From Aquipuribacter sp051216895 (lineage in GTDB: Bacteria; Actinomycetota; Actinomycetes; Actinomycetales; JBBAYJ01), in the NCBI RefSeq assembly GCF_051216895.1, contig NZ_JBPKAO010000015.1, positions 40,034 through 104,033 on the forward strand: 64,000 nucleotides of DNA, in the 5' to 3' direction. This document shows, in pieces, positions 8,892 to 17,656 of the stretch. Position 1 is the stretch's first letter. Each line of letters begins with the position of its first letter. The position numbers were made by a program, and so were the translations under genes. The notes under the pieces were generated by a model, which worked only from the letters and a program-made list of their open reading frames with translations, was not told the DNA's origin and made no database searches.

Positions 8892-10022
8892 TCAGGCCAG
8901 GACGTCGGCCAGCGGGGTGTGGTCCATGCCGTGGGCCACGGCGACGGGCTCGTTGACGACGGCGCCGGCGTGGGTGTTGAGGCCCAGCGCCAGCGACGGG
9001 TCCGCCCGCAGCGCCTCCCGCCAGCCCTGGGTGGCCACGGCGCTGGCGTAGGGCAGCGTGACGTTGGTCAGGGCGTACGTCGAGGTGTTGGGCACGGCCC
9101 CGGGCATGTTGGCCACGCAGTAGAACACCGAGTCGTGGACCCCGAACGTCGGGTCGGCGTGGGTGGTGGGACGGGTGTCCTCGAAGCAGCCGCCCTGGTC
9201 GACGGAGATGTCGACGAGCACGCTGCCGGGCCGCATCCGCGACACCAGCTCGTTGCTGACCAGTCGGGGCGCCTTGGCCCCGGGCACCAGCACGGCGCCG
9301 ATCACGAGGTCGGCCGACAGCACGGCCCGCTCCAGCTCGAGGCTGTTGGAGGCCACGGTCTGCACCCGGCCCTGGTAGATCCGGTCCGCCGCCCGCAGCC
9401 GCGACACGTCGCGGTCCATCAGGACGACCTCGGCCTGCATCCCCACCGCGGTGGCGGTGGCGTTGAGCCCCGCGACCCCGGCGCCGATGACGACGACCTT
9501 GGCCGCGTAGGTCCCGGAGACCCCACCCATGAGCACGCCGCGGCCGCCCTCGGCCCGGAGCAGGGTGTGGGCGCCGACCATCGGGGCCAGCCGGCCCGCG
9601 ACCTCGCTCATCGGGTAGAGCAGGGGCAGCGCCCGGTCGGGGGTCTGCACCGTCTCGTAGGCGATGGCGGTGACCTCCTTGGCCACCAGCTCCTCGGTGA
9701 GGCGACGGTCCGCGGCCAGGTGCAGGTAGGTGAACAGCGTCAGTCCCGGACGGAGGCGGTGGTACTCCTCCTCGACGGGTTCCTTGACCTTGAGCACCAG
9801 GTCGGCCCGCTCCCAGACCTCGTCCGCGTCCTCGACGACCACGGCGCCCTCGGCGCGGTAGTCGTCGTCGCTGATCGAGGAGCCGGTGCCCGCCCCGGCC
9901 TCGACCAGGACCTCGTGACCGCGGCTGCGCAGCTCGTGGACCCCCGACGGGGTGAGCGCGACCCGGTACTCGTGGTTCTTGACCTCGGACGGGACCCCGA
10001 CGACGGTGGCGGTATCAGTCAC
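8892..10022 (-). CDS. ald: Alanine dehydrogenase
   Basis: NAD-dependent reversible deamination of L-alanine to pyruvate. The 376-residue sequence matches the family end to end: GVPSEVKNHEYRVALTPSGV at the start, substrate lysine in VLKVKEP, the Rossmann segment VVVIGAGVAGLNA, and VDISVDQGGCFEDTRPTTH near the nucleotide site. Only 30 bases separate it from the divergent membrane-protein gene at 10053. It is the first gene of the long minus-strand block. Confidence 0.95.
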   Translation of the reverse strand: MTDTATVVGVPSEVKNHEYRVALTPSGVHELRSRGHEVLVEAGAGTGSSISDDDYRAEGAVVVEDADEVWERADLVLKVKEPVEEEYHRLRPGLTLFTYLHLAADRRLTEELVAKEVTAIAYETVQTPDRALPLLYPMSEVAGRLAPMVGAHTLLRAEGGRGVLMGGVSGTYAAKVVVIGAGVAGLNATATAVGMQAEVVLMDRDVSRLRAADRIYQGRVQTVASNSLELERAVLSADLVIGAVLVPGAKAPRLVSNELVSRMRPGSVLVDISVDQGGCFEDTRPTTHADPTFGVHDSVFYCVANMPGAVPNTSTYALTNVTLPYASAVATQGWREALRADPSLALGLNTHAGAVVNEPVAVAHGMDHTPLADVLA

Positions 10023-10052
10023 GGCCGCACTCTAGGGGCCTACGGTGGCTGC

Positions 10053-10784
10053 GTGGACGACGTGGGGCCTGACGTGTCGCGCGTCACGCCTGCTCGGGCG
10101 GTCGGCGGGCCCTCCCCCGGTACCGCCCCCACGGGCAGGACCCTCCCGGCTCGGCGGCGGCTGCTCTGGTACGCGCAGACCCCCGGGCGGCGGTCGCGAC
10201 AGGTCACCGTGGACGCCGCGGTCGTGCTCTGGTGCCTGGCCTGGGCCCTCGTCGGCGCGGCCGCCCACCAGGCGGTCCGGTCGCTGGTGGCACCCACCCT
10301 GGACCTGGCCGGCGGGGCCGAGCGGACGGCCGAGCAGCTGCAGCGCGGTGGGGACGGCGTGGCGGGCCTGCCCCTGGTGGGCGAGGACGTGGCGTCCCCG
10401 TTCCGTTCCGCCGCGGGCTCCGTCACCGACATCGCGGTCTCGACCACACGCCTGGCCGACCTGGTGGGCGACCTGGCCGTGGCCGTCGGTCTGCTCGTGC
10501 CCCTGGCCCCGATCGCCGTCGTGCTGCTGCTGTGGCTGCCGGCGCGGTTGCGCTTCGCCCGACGCGCCGGCGCGGCCAGCGCCCTGCTGGCTGCCGGGGC
10601 CGACCGTGAGCTGTTCGCGCTGCGCGCGCTGACCACGCAGCCGCTCCCCCGGCTCGCCGCGGTGTCGGCCGACCCGGTGGGCGACTGGCGTCGCGGCGAC
10701 CCGGAGGTGACGGCCCGCCTCGCCGCCCTGGAGCTGGAGCACCTGGGCCTGACCCCCGCGCCCGGCGGCCCGGCCGGGCGCTGA
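10053..10784 (+). CDS. Hypothetical two-helix membrane protein
   Basis: I do not recognise a characterised family. The start chosen is GTG 10053 (GGTGG four bases before it); the frame stays open upstream but only opposite ald. The 243-residue product has a basic N-terminus (PARRRLLWYAQTPGRRSR), a first hydrophobic helix (AAVVLWCLAWALVGAAAH), a ~110-residue extracytoplasmic stretch with DLAGGAERTAEQLQRGGDG, a second helix (LAVAVGLLVPLAPIAVVLLL), then a cytoplasmic tail ending in a conserved-looking DPVGDWRRGDPEV segment. Codon use is native. The 114-bp repeat array begins at its stop codon. Confidence 0.75.
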   Translation: MDDVGPDVSRVTPARAVGGPSPGTAPTGRTLPARRRLLWYAQTPGRRSRQVTVDAAVVLWCLAWALVGAAAHQAVRSLVAPTLDLAGGAERTAEQLQRGGDGVAGLPLVGEDVASPFRSAAGSVTDIAVSTTRLADLVGDLAVAVGLLVPLAPIAVVLLLWLPARLRFARRAGAASALLAAGADRELFALRALTTQPLPRLAAVSADPVGDWRRGDPEVTARLAALELEHLGLTPAPGGPAGR

Positions 10785-11602
10785 CCGGATCAGGTGCCGG
10801 TTGTGGGACGTTCCTGGCCGGATGAGACGGTCTGGCCGCACGGAACGTCCCACACGAACGGCCAGGCGCTGACCAGAAGCCGGCCGCCGGGCGCCGACCG
10901 GATCAGGCGCGCCGGTTGTGGGACGTTCCTGGTCGGTTGAGACGGGCTGGCCGCACGGAACGTCCCACACGAACGGCCGGGCGCTGGCCAGAGCTGGCGC
11001 CGGGCGTCGGCCCGGTCAGGCGCCCCCGGTTGTGGGACGTTCCTGGCCGGCTGAGACGGCCCTGCCACACGGACCGTCCCACACGAACGGCCAGGCGCTC
11101 ACCAGAAGCCGGCCGCCGGGCGTCGACCGGATCAGGCGCGCCGGTTGCGGGACGTTCCCGGCCGGTTGAGACGGGCTGGCCGCACGGAACGTCCCACACG
11201 AACGGCCGGGCGCTGGCCAGAGCTGGCGCCGGGCGTCGGCCCGATCAGGCGCCCCCGGTTGTGGGACGTTCCTGGCCGGTCGAGACCGTCTGGCCGCACG
11301 GAACGTCCCACACGAACGGCCGGGCGCTGGCCAGAGCTGGCGCCGGGCGTCGGCCCGGTCAGGCGCCCCCGGTTGTGGGACGTTCCTGGCCGGGTGAGAC
11401 CGTCTGGCCGCACGGAACGTCCCACACGAACGCCGCCCGCTGGCCGGGGCGCTGGCCGGACCTAGCCGCCCGGCCGCAGCCGGTTGTGGGACGTTTCCGC
11501 CCGCCCGAGGCCCTGCTGACGCCCGGGACGTCCCACACGATCGGGACCGGAGCCCGGAACGTCCCACACGACCGGGTCCAGTGCCCGGAACGTCCCACAC
11601 CG
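10785..11602. repeat. Tandem array of ~114-bp palindromic repeats
   Basis: Seven units begin at 10799, 10914, 11028, 11143, 11257, 11371 and 11482 (period 115/114/115/114/114/111). A typical unit carries TGTGGGACGTTCC, about 27 bases, then the exact reverse complement GGAACGTCCCACA, followed by GAACGGCC and a GC-rich spacer. Unit 3 (right arm GGACCGTCCC), unit 4 (left arm TGCGGGACG) and unit 7 are variants. Two more isolated right arms lie at about 11556 and 11587. The array fills the gap between two convergent genes and starts with spacer-like sequence overlapping the upstream stop codon. Function unknown; hairpins, a protein-binding array or a terminator cluster are possible. Confidence 0.9.
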
Positions 11603-11634
11603 CGCCGGTGACCCCTCGCCGCTAGGGCTCGGAC

Positions 11635-12984
11635 CTACCCGTGGGCGCGGACCACCCGGACACGGCGGTCCTCCTCCGGCGGGGACCAGGTGCGGGCGTC
11701 CGCGTCGGTCTGGTCTCCGGAGCGGATGTCCTTGGCCTGGCCGAGCAGCGCGTCGTCCGCGTCGCCCGGGAACCAGACGAACGGGATGCCGTTGCGGTCG
11801 GCGTGCTTGATCTGCTTGCCGAACTTGGCGGCCGTCGGGGCCGTGTCCGCGGGGATGCCGCGGCCCCGCAGCGCCCGCGCGACCACGTCGCTGCGGGAGC
11901 GGTCGGCCTCGTCGGTGACCGCCACGAGCACCGCCGTGGGGACGGCGCGGGTGGCCGCGACCGAGCCGTCCCGCAGCAGGCGGGACACCAGACGGCTGAC
12001 TCCGATGCTCAGCCCGACCCCGGGGTGACGGGTGGAACCCTCGCTCACCAGGTCGTCGTAGCGACCGCCCGAGCAGACGGACCCGAGGTCCTCGTGCCCG
12101 ACCAGCTCGGTCTCGTAGACGCTGCCGGTGTAGTAGTCCAGGCCGCGGACGACGGCCAGGTCGGCGACGACCACCCCGGGCGCCACCTGCTCCGCGGCGT
12201 CGACCAGGTGCTGCAGGTCCGGTAGGGCGGCGTCGAGCTCGGCGGAGCCGGCCCCCAGCCGCGCCGCGGCCTCGGCGACGACGGACAGGTCCGTCCCGGT
12301 GACGCCGGCGACCTCGAGCACCGCCGCCGCCTGCTGCTCGGTGGCGCCGGCCCGTTCGCGCAGCAGGGTGGCGGTCGCCTCGGGGCCGATCTTGGCCAGC
12401 TTGTCGACCGCCGCGAGGACCGCAGGCACGTCGCTCAGTCCGAGGCCACGCACCAGCGCCTCCACGACGCGGCGGTCGTTGACCCGCATCCGCACGTCGC
12501 CGACGTCCAGGGCCCGCAAGGCCTCGACCATGACCAGGGGCAGGTCGACCTCGTAGTGCCGCGGCAGGGTGTCGACGCCGACCACGTCCACGTCGGCCTG
12601 GACGAACTCCCGGAACCGGCCGTCCTGGGGTCGCTCACCGCGCCAGCTGCGCTGGATCTGGTAACGCTTGAACGGGAACGACAGGTGCCCGCCGTTCTGC
12701 AGCACGTACCGGGCGAACGGCACCGTCAGGTCGAAGTGCAGGCCCAGGGTGTCGGGGTCGGTGGCCCCGTCGTCCTCGGCGTGGAGCCGCCGCACGACGT
12801 AGACCTCCTTGTCGATCTCGCCCTTGCGCAGCAGCTGTGACAGCGGCTCGACGGACCGGGTCTCGACCGAGGCGAACCCGTGCAGCTCGAAGGTCTCGCG
12901 CAGGGTGTCGAGCACGTGCAGCTCGACGGCTCGCTGGGCGGGCAGCCACTCGGGGAAGCCCGAGAGCGGCGCGATCCTCGCCAT
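11635..12984 (-). CDS. hisS: Histidyl-tRNA synthetase
   Basis: Class II aminoacyl-tRNA synthetase charging tRNA-His. 449 residues with motif 2 (RYQIQRSWRGERPQDGRFRE), the histidine-specific GLDYYTG and CSGGRYDDL segments, motif 3 (GVGLSIGVSRL) and a C-terminal anticodon-binding domain. The ATG shares one base with the upstream hydrolase stop (TGATG), so the two are coupled. The hydrolase-hisS pair next to a cyclophilin and relA is the actinobacterial order also seen in mycobacteria. Confidence 0.95.
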   Translation of the reverse strand: MARIAPLSGFPEWLPAQRAVELHVLDTLRETFELHGFASVETRSVEPLSQLLRKGEIDKEVYVVRRLHAEDDGATDPDTLGLHFDLTVPFARYVLQNGGHLSFPFKRYQIQRSWRGERPQDGRFREFVQADVDVVGVDTLPRHYEVDLPLVMVEALRALDVGDVRMRVNDRRVVEALVRGLGLSDVPAVLAAVDKLAKIGPEATATLLRERAGATEQQAAAVLEVAGVTGTDLSVVAEAAARLGAGSAELDAALPDLQHLVDAAEQVAPGVVVADLAVVRGLDYYTGSVYETELVGHEDLGSVCSGGRYDDLVSEGSTRHPGVGLSIGVSRLVSRLLRDGSVAATRAVPTAVLVAVTDEADRSRSDVVARALRGRGIPADTAPTAAKFGKQIKHADRNGIPFVWFPGDADDALLGQAKDIRSGDQTDADARTWSPPEEDRRVRVVRAHG

Positions 12985-13733
12985 CAGTGTCCTCTCGTGG
13001 GGCTGCGGTCACTCGGCAGCCGGGTCAGGTAGGGGTTGGTGGCCCGCTCACGGGCCATGGTCGTGCTGGGTCCGTGACCGGGCAGCACGAGGGTGTCGTC
13101 GGAGAAGCGTGGCAGCACGTCGCGCAACGATGTCGTCATGGCGGCCGGGTCGCCGCCGAACAGGTCGGAGCGCCCGATGCTCCCGGCGAACAGCAGGTCC
13201 CCGCTCAGCAGCCACGGCTCCGCGCCCGTGGTGGCCGCGTCCAGGTGGAACACCACGGACCCCTCGGTGTGACCGGGGGTGTGGTGGACCCCCAGGTCGA
13301 GCCCGGCCACCTGGAAGCGGGGCGGTGCCGAGGTCCCGCCCTGCTCCCCCACCGCCGCCGCGCTCAGGTCGAGGACGTCGTCGGGCTCCTGCCACCGTTC
13401 CGCCGGCCCGAACATCCCGGCCAGCATCCCGCGCAGCTCCGGTGCCAGCTGAGCCAACGGGTCCCGCAGCCGGTAGCGGTCGTCGGGGTGGACGTGCACC
13501 GCCACCCCGGCGCCGGCGCTGCGGCAGACGGGCGTCACCGACCAGACGTGGTCGGCGTGCCCGTGGGTCAGCAGCACCGCGGCCGGTCGCAGCCGCTCCT
13601 CACGCAGCAGGTCCTCCAGCGGACCGAGCACCCCGATCCCCGGGTCGACGACGACGCACTCCTGCCCCGGCCCCGTCGCCAGCACCCAGCAGTTCGTGCC
13701 GAACGCCGTGGCCTCGATCGCACGCACCAGCAT
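12984..13733 (-). CDS. Metallo-beta-lactamase-fold hydrolase (glyoxalase II-like)
   Basis: Binuclear zinc hydrolase; glyoxalase II-type thioester hydrolysis is the usual annotation. The metal motif THGHADHV places H57, H59, D61 and H62, and further ligands appear in HTPGHTEGSV, SGDLLFAGSIGRSDL and LPGHGPST. 249 residues, full length. It is coupled to hisS and divergent from the cyclophilin gene, matching the conserved context. The real substrate is unknown. Confidence 0.88.
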   Translation of the reverse strand: MLVRAIEATAFGTNCWVLATGPGQECVVVDPGIGVLGPLEDLLREERLRPAAVLLTHGHADHVWSVTPVCRSAGAGVAVHVHPDDRYRLRDPLAQLAPELRGMLAGMFGPAERWQEPDDVLDLSAAAVGEQGGTSAPPRFQVAGLDLGVHHTPGHTEGSVVFHLDAATTGAEPWLLSGDLLFAGSIGRSDLFGGDPAAMTTSLRDVLPRFSDDTLVLPGHGPSTTMARERATNPYLTRLPSDRSPTRGH

Positions 13734-13832
13734 GGGAGCCGAGGCTACTTCCCTATGCTGTCGTCCCTGCCCGCAGGCGGACGGCAGGAGCGTCGCTCCT
13801 TGTCGTCGTCACCCAGGAAGGACCCAGCACCC

Positions 13833-14699
13833 GTGACGTCCAAGCGAGAGCGCGAGCAAGCCCGCCGCCGGCAGGAGAAGTTCGAGCAGAGGACCGCCGA
13901 CAAGCAGGCCGGTCGGGGTCGCCGCCGCACGACCAACGCCGTGGTCGCCGCCGTCGCGGTGCTCGTCGTCGTGGGCGTGGTGACGGCCGTCTCGCTGCTC
14001 GGCGGCGGGGGCGACGACACCCTCGCCGAGGGTGGTGCGACCGCGACCACCGCCCCGAGCACCGCACCCGACGAGGGCACGAGCCCCGACGCCGCCCCGA
14101 CCGGGGAACCGGCCGCCCCGCCGGAGGACGACACCTGTCCCCCGGTCCCGGTGGCCGAGGTGGACCCCGTCCAGTTCGACACCGCACCGGAGCCCGTGTC
14201 CGGCACGTGGACGGTCCGGCTGGCCACCACCTGCGGGGACGTGACCCTCGAGCTGGACGCCGACGCGGCCCCGCAGGGCGTCGGGAACCTGGTGTTCCTC
14301 GCCCAGGAGAGCTGGTTCGACGGCACCCCGTGCCACCGGCTCACCACCGCGGGCATCTTCGTGCTGCAGTGCGGGGACCCGACCGGCACCGGGACCGGTG
14401 GCCCGGGCTACGCGTTCGGCCCGGTCGAGAACGCACCGGTCGACGACGTCTACCCGGCCGGCACGGTGGCCATGGCACGCGTCGGCGGTGACGGTGAGAG
14501 CATGGGCAGCCAGTTCTTCCTCGTGTACGAGGACTCGACCATCCCGTCCGACGGCGCCGGGGGGTACACCGTCCTCGGCCGCGTGACCGAAGGGCTCGAC
14601 ATCGTCCGGCTGGTCGCCGAAGGTGGACTGGCCGCGGACGGGGTCGCACCCGCCCGAACCATCGGAATCGAAAGCGTCACCGCGGAGGAGACAGCGTGA
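13833..14699 (+). CDS. Membrane-anchored cyclophilin-type peptidyl-prolyl isomerase
   Basis: Catalyses proline cis-trans isomerisation, here outside the membrane. The GTG at 13833 follows AGGAAGGA. Order of parts: ~35 basic, charged cytoplasmic residues, one membrane helix (VVAAVAVLVVVGVVTAVSLL), a Thr/Ala/Pro-rich linker, then the cyclophilin domain from about residue 125. The usual FHR is CHR here (GTPCHRLTTAGIFVLQCGD); the catalytic Arg is kept, and the two Cys could pair. GSQFFLVYEDS follows as expected. 288 residues. Its TGA overlaps the DUF349 start. Confidence 0.9.
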   Translation: MTSKREREQARRRQEKFEQRTADKQAGRGRRRTTNAVVAAVAVLVVVGVVTAVSLLGGGGDDTLAEGGATATTAPSTAPDEGTSPDAAPTGEPAAPPEDDTCPPVPVAEVDPVQFDTAPEPVSGTWTVRLATTCGDVTLELDADAAPQGVGNLVFLAQESWFDGTPCHRLTTAGIFVLQCGDPTGTGTGGPGYAFGPVENAPVDDVYPAGTVAMARVGGDGESMGSQFFLVYEDSTIPSDGAGGYTVLGRVTEGLDIVRLVAEGGLAADGVAPARTIGIESVTAEETA

Positions 14700-16771
14700 G
14701 CACCGAGCCCAGCCCGTCCGGTCCCGACCAGCAGGAGCCGGTGGACGTGGCGCCGGAGGCCGCGCCGGCCCCCCCAGCGGATCGGGCCGACGGTTCCCAG
14801 GACCCCGCCCAGCCCGACTCAGCCGGCGACGAGCAGAACGGCGAGCAGAACGGCGACGAGCAGGCCGATGAGCAGACCAGCGCGTCGTCGGTTCTCGGCG
14901 CCGTCGCGGGGGCCATCGGCGGCCTGGCCAAGGACGTGGTGACCGGTGCCGCGGACGCGCTCCTGAGCCGCCGCGAGCACGACACGTCGGACGAGACCGC
15001 TTCGGACGAGACCGCTTCGGACGAGACCGAGGACGCACCCGAGGCCAGCACCCCCGAGGCCGACGCACCCCAGGCGACCGCCTCGGGCACGAGCGCCCCG
15101 GACTCGGCTGCCCCGTCGGCGGATGCCCCGGACGTGACGCCCGACGCACCCACCGCGGCGCCTGACGCAGCCGCGTCCGAGCCCGAGGCGGCCCCCGAGC
15201 CCGAGGCGGCCGAGCCCGAAGCGGCCCCCGAGCCCGACGTGGCGGGCGAGCCCGTGACCGTCACCGAGCCGGAGGCCGACGCACCCCAGCCCGACGCACC
15301 CCAGCCCGACGCACCCCAGGACGGCGCGCCCGACGAGCCGGCGGCCGACGAGCCGGCGGCCGAGGGCCAGTCGGCGGCCGAGCCCGCTCCCGCGCCGAAG
15401 CCGACGCCTTCGCCCGTCCCGTCGGCCCCCGCCCACGACGCGCCGCGACCCTCCGACGTGATGCCGGCCCGGGCGCACACCCCCGCGCCCGCGGCGGCCG
15501 TCACCCCGCCCCTGGCGGTGGGCGCGGCGTCGTTCGGCCGGGTCGACGAGGCCGGCGTCGTCCACGTCCGCGACGGCGACGAGGAGCGCGAGGTCGGTCA
15601 GTACCCCGACGTCCCGCACTCGGAGGCCCTGGCCTTCTACGTGCGCAAGTTCGAGGACCTGGCGGCTCAGGTGCACCTGCTCGGGCAGCGGCTCGACAAC
15701 GGCACCGTGCCGGCCAAGGAGGCCCGCGCCTCCCTGGTCACCCTCCGGACGTCGGCCACCGAGGCCAAGGCCGTCGGGGACCTGCCGACGCTGCGGGCCG
15801 AGCTGGACCGACTCGACGGACTCGTCGCCGAGCGGACCAAGGTCGAGGACGCCCAGCGCGCGGCGGCCCGGGCCCAGGCGCTCGCCGAGCGGGAGGCCAT
15901 CGTCGTCGAGGCGGAGCAGATCGCCGCCACCCCGGCCCAGAGCATGCACTTCAAGAACGCGGGCGAGCGGATGCAGGCCCTGCTGGACACCTGGAAGACG
16001 GCCCAGCGGTCCGGCACCCGGCTGGACAAGCGCAGCGAGGACCCGCTGTGGAAGCGCTTCGCGGCCGCCCGGTCCACCGTGGACCGGATGCGGCGGGCGC
16101 ACTTCGCCCAGGTCAGCGACCAGCGCTCGGAGACGAAGTCCGCCAAGGAGCAGCTCATCGCCCGGGCGGAGGAGCTGCAGACCTCGACGGACTGGCGTTC
16201 CGCCAGCGACGAGTACCGCAGCCTGATGGACAGCTGGAAGTCCGCGGGACGCCTGTCCCGCAAGGACGACGACGCCCTCTGGGCCCGGTTCCGCGCGGCG
16301 CAGGACGTGTTCTTCGCGGCCCGCACGGCGGCCAACTCCGCGCAGGACGAGGAGTACAAGGCCAACCTGGAGGTCAAGGAGAAGCTGCTCCTGGAGGCCG
16401 AGGCGCTGCTACCCGTCACCGACCTGGACCGGGCCCGCAAGGCGCTCGGGTCGATCCAGGACCGTTGGGACGACGCCGGGCGGGTGCCCCGCGGCGACCT
16501 GGACCGGATCGAGGGACGCCTCAAGGCGGTCATCGAGAAGGTCCGTGACGCCGACAGCGCCAAGTGGGGCAAGGGCAAGCCCGAGGTGGTGGCCCGGGGT
16601 TCCGGCCTGGTGCTGCAGCTGCGTCAGCAGGTCGCCGACCTCGACGCCAAGGTCACCGAGGCCGAGGCCCGTGGCGACACCCGCACGGCCTCGCGCGCGG
16701 CCAAGGAGCGGGCCACCAAGCAGGCCTGGCTCGACCAGGCCGAGGCGTCGCTCGACGACATCTCGCGCTGA
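14696..16771 (+). CDS. DUF349 domain protein with long acidic N-terminus
   Basis: The C-terminal ~400 residues are helical repeats of the DUF349 type (for example WKTAQRSGTRLDKRSEDPLWKRF, then WKSAGRLSRKDDDALWARF and WDDAGRVPRGDLDRIEGRL), a family whose biochemical role is not settled. The first ~270 residues are acidic and low-complexity, with repeats such as three DETAS/DETE units near residue 100 and three PDAPQ units near 203. Between them lies a short domain with FGRVDEAGVVHVRDGDEE. 691 residues, GTG start overlapping the isomerase stop (GTGA). Confidence 0.85.
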   Translation: MSTEPSPSGPDQQEPVDVAPEAAPAPPADRADGSQDPAQPDSAGDEQNGEQNGDEQADEQTSASSVLGAVAGAIGGLAKDVVTGAADALLSRREHDTSDETASDETASDETEDAPEASTPEADAPQATASGTSAPDSAAPSADAPDVTPDAPTAAPDAAASEPEAAPEPEAAEPEAAPEPDVAGEPVTVTEPEADAPQPDAPQPDAPQDGAPDEPAADEPAAEGQSAAEPAPAPKPTPSPVPSAPAHDAPRPSDVMPARAHTPAPAAAVTPPLAVGAASFGRVDEAGVVHVRDGDEEREVGQYPDVPHSEALAFYVRKFEDLAAQVHLLGQRLDNGTVPAKEARASLVTLRTSATEAKAVGDLPTLRAELDRLDGLVAERTKVEDAQRAAARAQALAEREAIVVEAEQIAATPAQSMHFKNAGERMQALLDTWKTAQRSGTRLDKRSEDPLWKRFAAARSTVDRMRRAHFAQVSDQRSETKSAKEQLIARAEELQTSTDWRSASDEYRSLMDSWKSAGRLSRKDDDALWARFRAAQDVFFAARTAANSAQDEEYKANLEVKEKLLLEAEALLPVTDLDRARKALGSIQDRWDDAGRVPRGDLDRIEGRLKAVIEKVRDADSAKWGKGKPEVVARGSGLVLQLRQQVADLDAKVTEAEARGDTRTASRAAKERATKQAWLDQAEASLDDISR

Positions 16772-16885
16772 GCCGGCGTCCGCCGCGCACCGCGGGCGGC
16801 TGACCCCGGCCACCGTCGGCCCCCGTGTCCACAACGGCACGGGGGCCGTCGACGTCCACAGCCGGGCGCGGTCGGCGGTCAGCTC

Positions 16886-17656
16886 GTGGGCGGTGACCGC
16901 GAGCCTGGCCGGGTGCTCGAGACCACCGCTCCCCCGTGGCGCCTGGACCCCTGCCCGCGGCCACCGCTGGTCCTGGCGGGTGAGCTGGCCCTTCCTGCGG
17001 GGGTGCCGTGCGACGCGCCGACGCTGGTGGCGGACGTGCACGTCACCCGGGTCCCGGTGGCACCGACGGACCGGGCCCGGGCGATGGCGCTGTGCTCGCC
17101 CGCCGGCCACGGCGTCCTCGTGCGGCAGAGCGCGGCCTGGGTGTGGAGCGGTCACCCCGCCCTGCTGCCCCGCCAGGTGGACCTGGCCCTGCCGGCCGGC
17201 GGACCGCAGGTGCCGGGCCCCCGGCCGGGGGCCGGCCGCAGGGGTCTGCCGCTGCGGGCCACCCGGTGGGACGGCCCCCGCGCCTGGGTCCTGCTCGGCG
17301 GTGTGCCGCTCACCGACCCCGAGGTGACGGCGGCCGACTGCGCCCGGCTGCTGCCGGAGCCCGTGGCCCGCGTCTGCGTCGAGGCACTGGCCCGTTCCCC
17401 CGGCATCGACGTCACGCGCGTGGTCACGGCCCTGCGGGCGGGCGGTGCCCGACCGGGCCGTCGGCGGGCCCTGCAGCTGCTGACCGAGCAGCAGGAGCAG
17501 CAGCCCCGGCCGCCGGGCCAGGAGCAGCAGGAGCACGAGCCACCCGACCAGCTCGGTCCGCGGGCCCCGCGACCACCGCAGGCCCCCGCCGGCGGGACGG
17601 ACGCCCCGCCTCAGTCGTCGGCGACCTCGCGCTGCACGCCGCTGGTGACGCGGTAG
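16886..17656 (+). CDS. Hypothetical protein overlapping the relA 3' end
   Basis: Not recognised with confidence. Strong GC bias at third codon positions supports coding on this strand. The ~200 N-terminal residues look globular (ending CARLLPEPVARVCVEALARS and a basic ALRAGGARPGRRRALQLL helix), faintly like the C-terminal part of actinobacterial AbiEi/DUF559-type proteins, which is only an impression. The last ~55 residues are Gln/Pro-rich and overlap the antisense relA end by 46 bases. GTG 16913 is an alternative start; neither has a clear ribosome site. Confidence 0.55.
   Translation: MGGDREPGRVLETTAPPWRLDPCPRPPLVLAGELALPAGVPCDAPTLVADVHVTRVPVAPTDRARAMALCSPAGHGVLVRQSAAWVWSGHPALLPRQVDLALPAGGPQVPGPRPGAGRRGLPLRATRWDGPRAWVLLGGVPLTDPEVTAADCARLLPEPVARVCVEALARSPGIDVTRVVTALRAGGARPGRRRALQLLTEQQEQQPRPPGQEQQEHEPPDQLGPRAPRPPQAPAGGTDAPPQSSATSRCTPLVTR

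Noticed and set aside
10785..11602. CRISPR array
   Set aside because: Units are ~114 bp with conserved palindromes and near-identical spacers of two types; CRISPR needs short repeats with unique spacers, and no cas genes are near.
10903..11611. Several overlapping open frames with repeated MWDVP/NVPQP-type peptides in the repeat region
   Set aside because: They exist on both strands and several frames only because the 114-bp unit lacks stops; no ribosome sites and no codon bias, so they are not genes.
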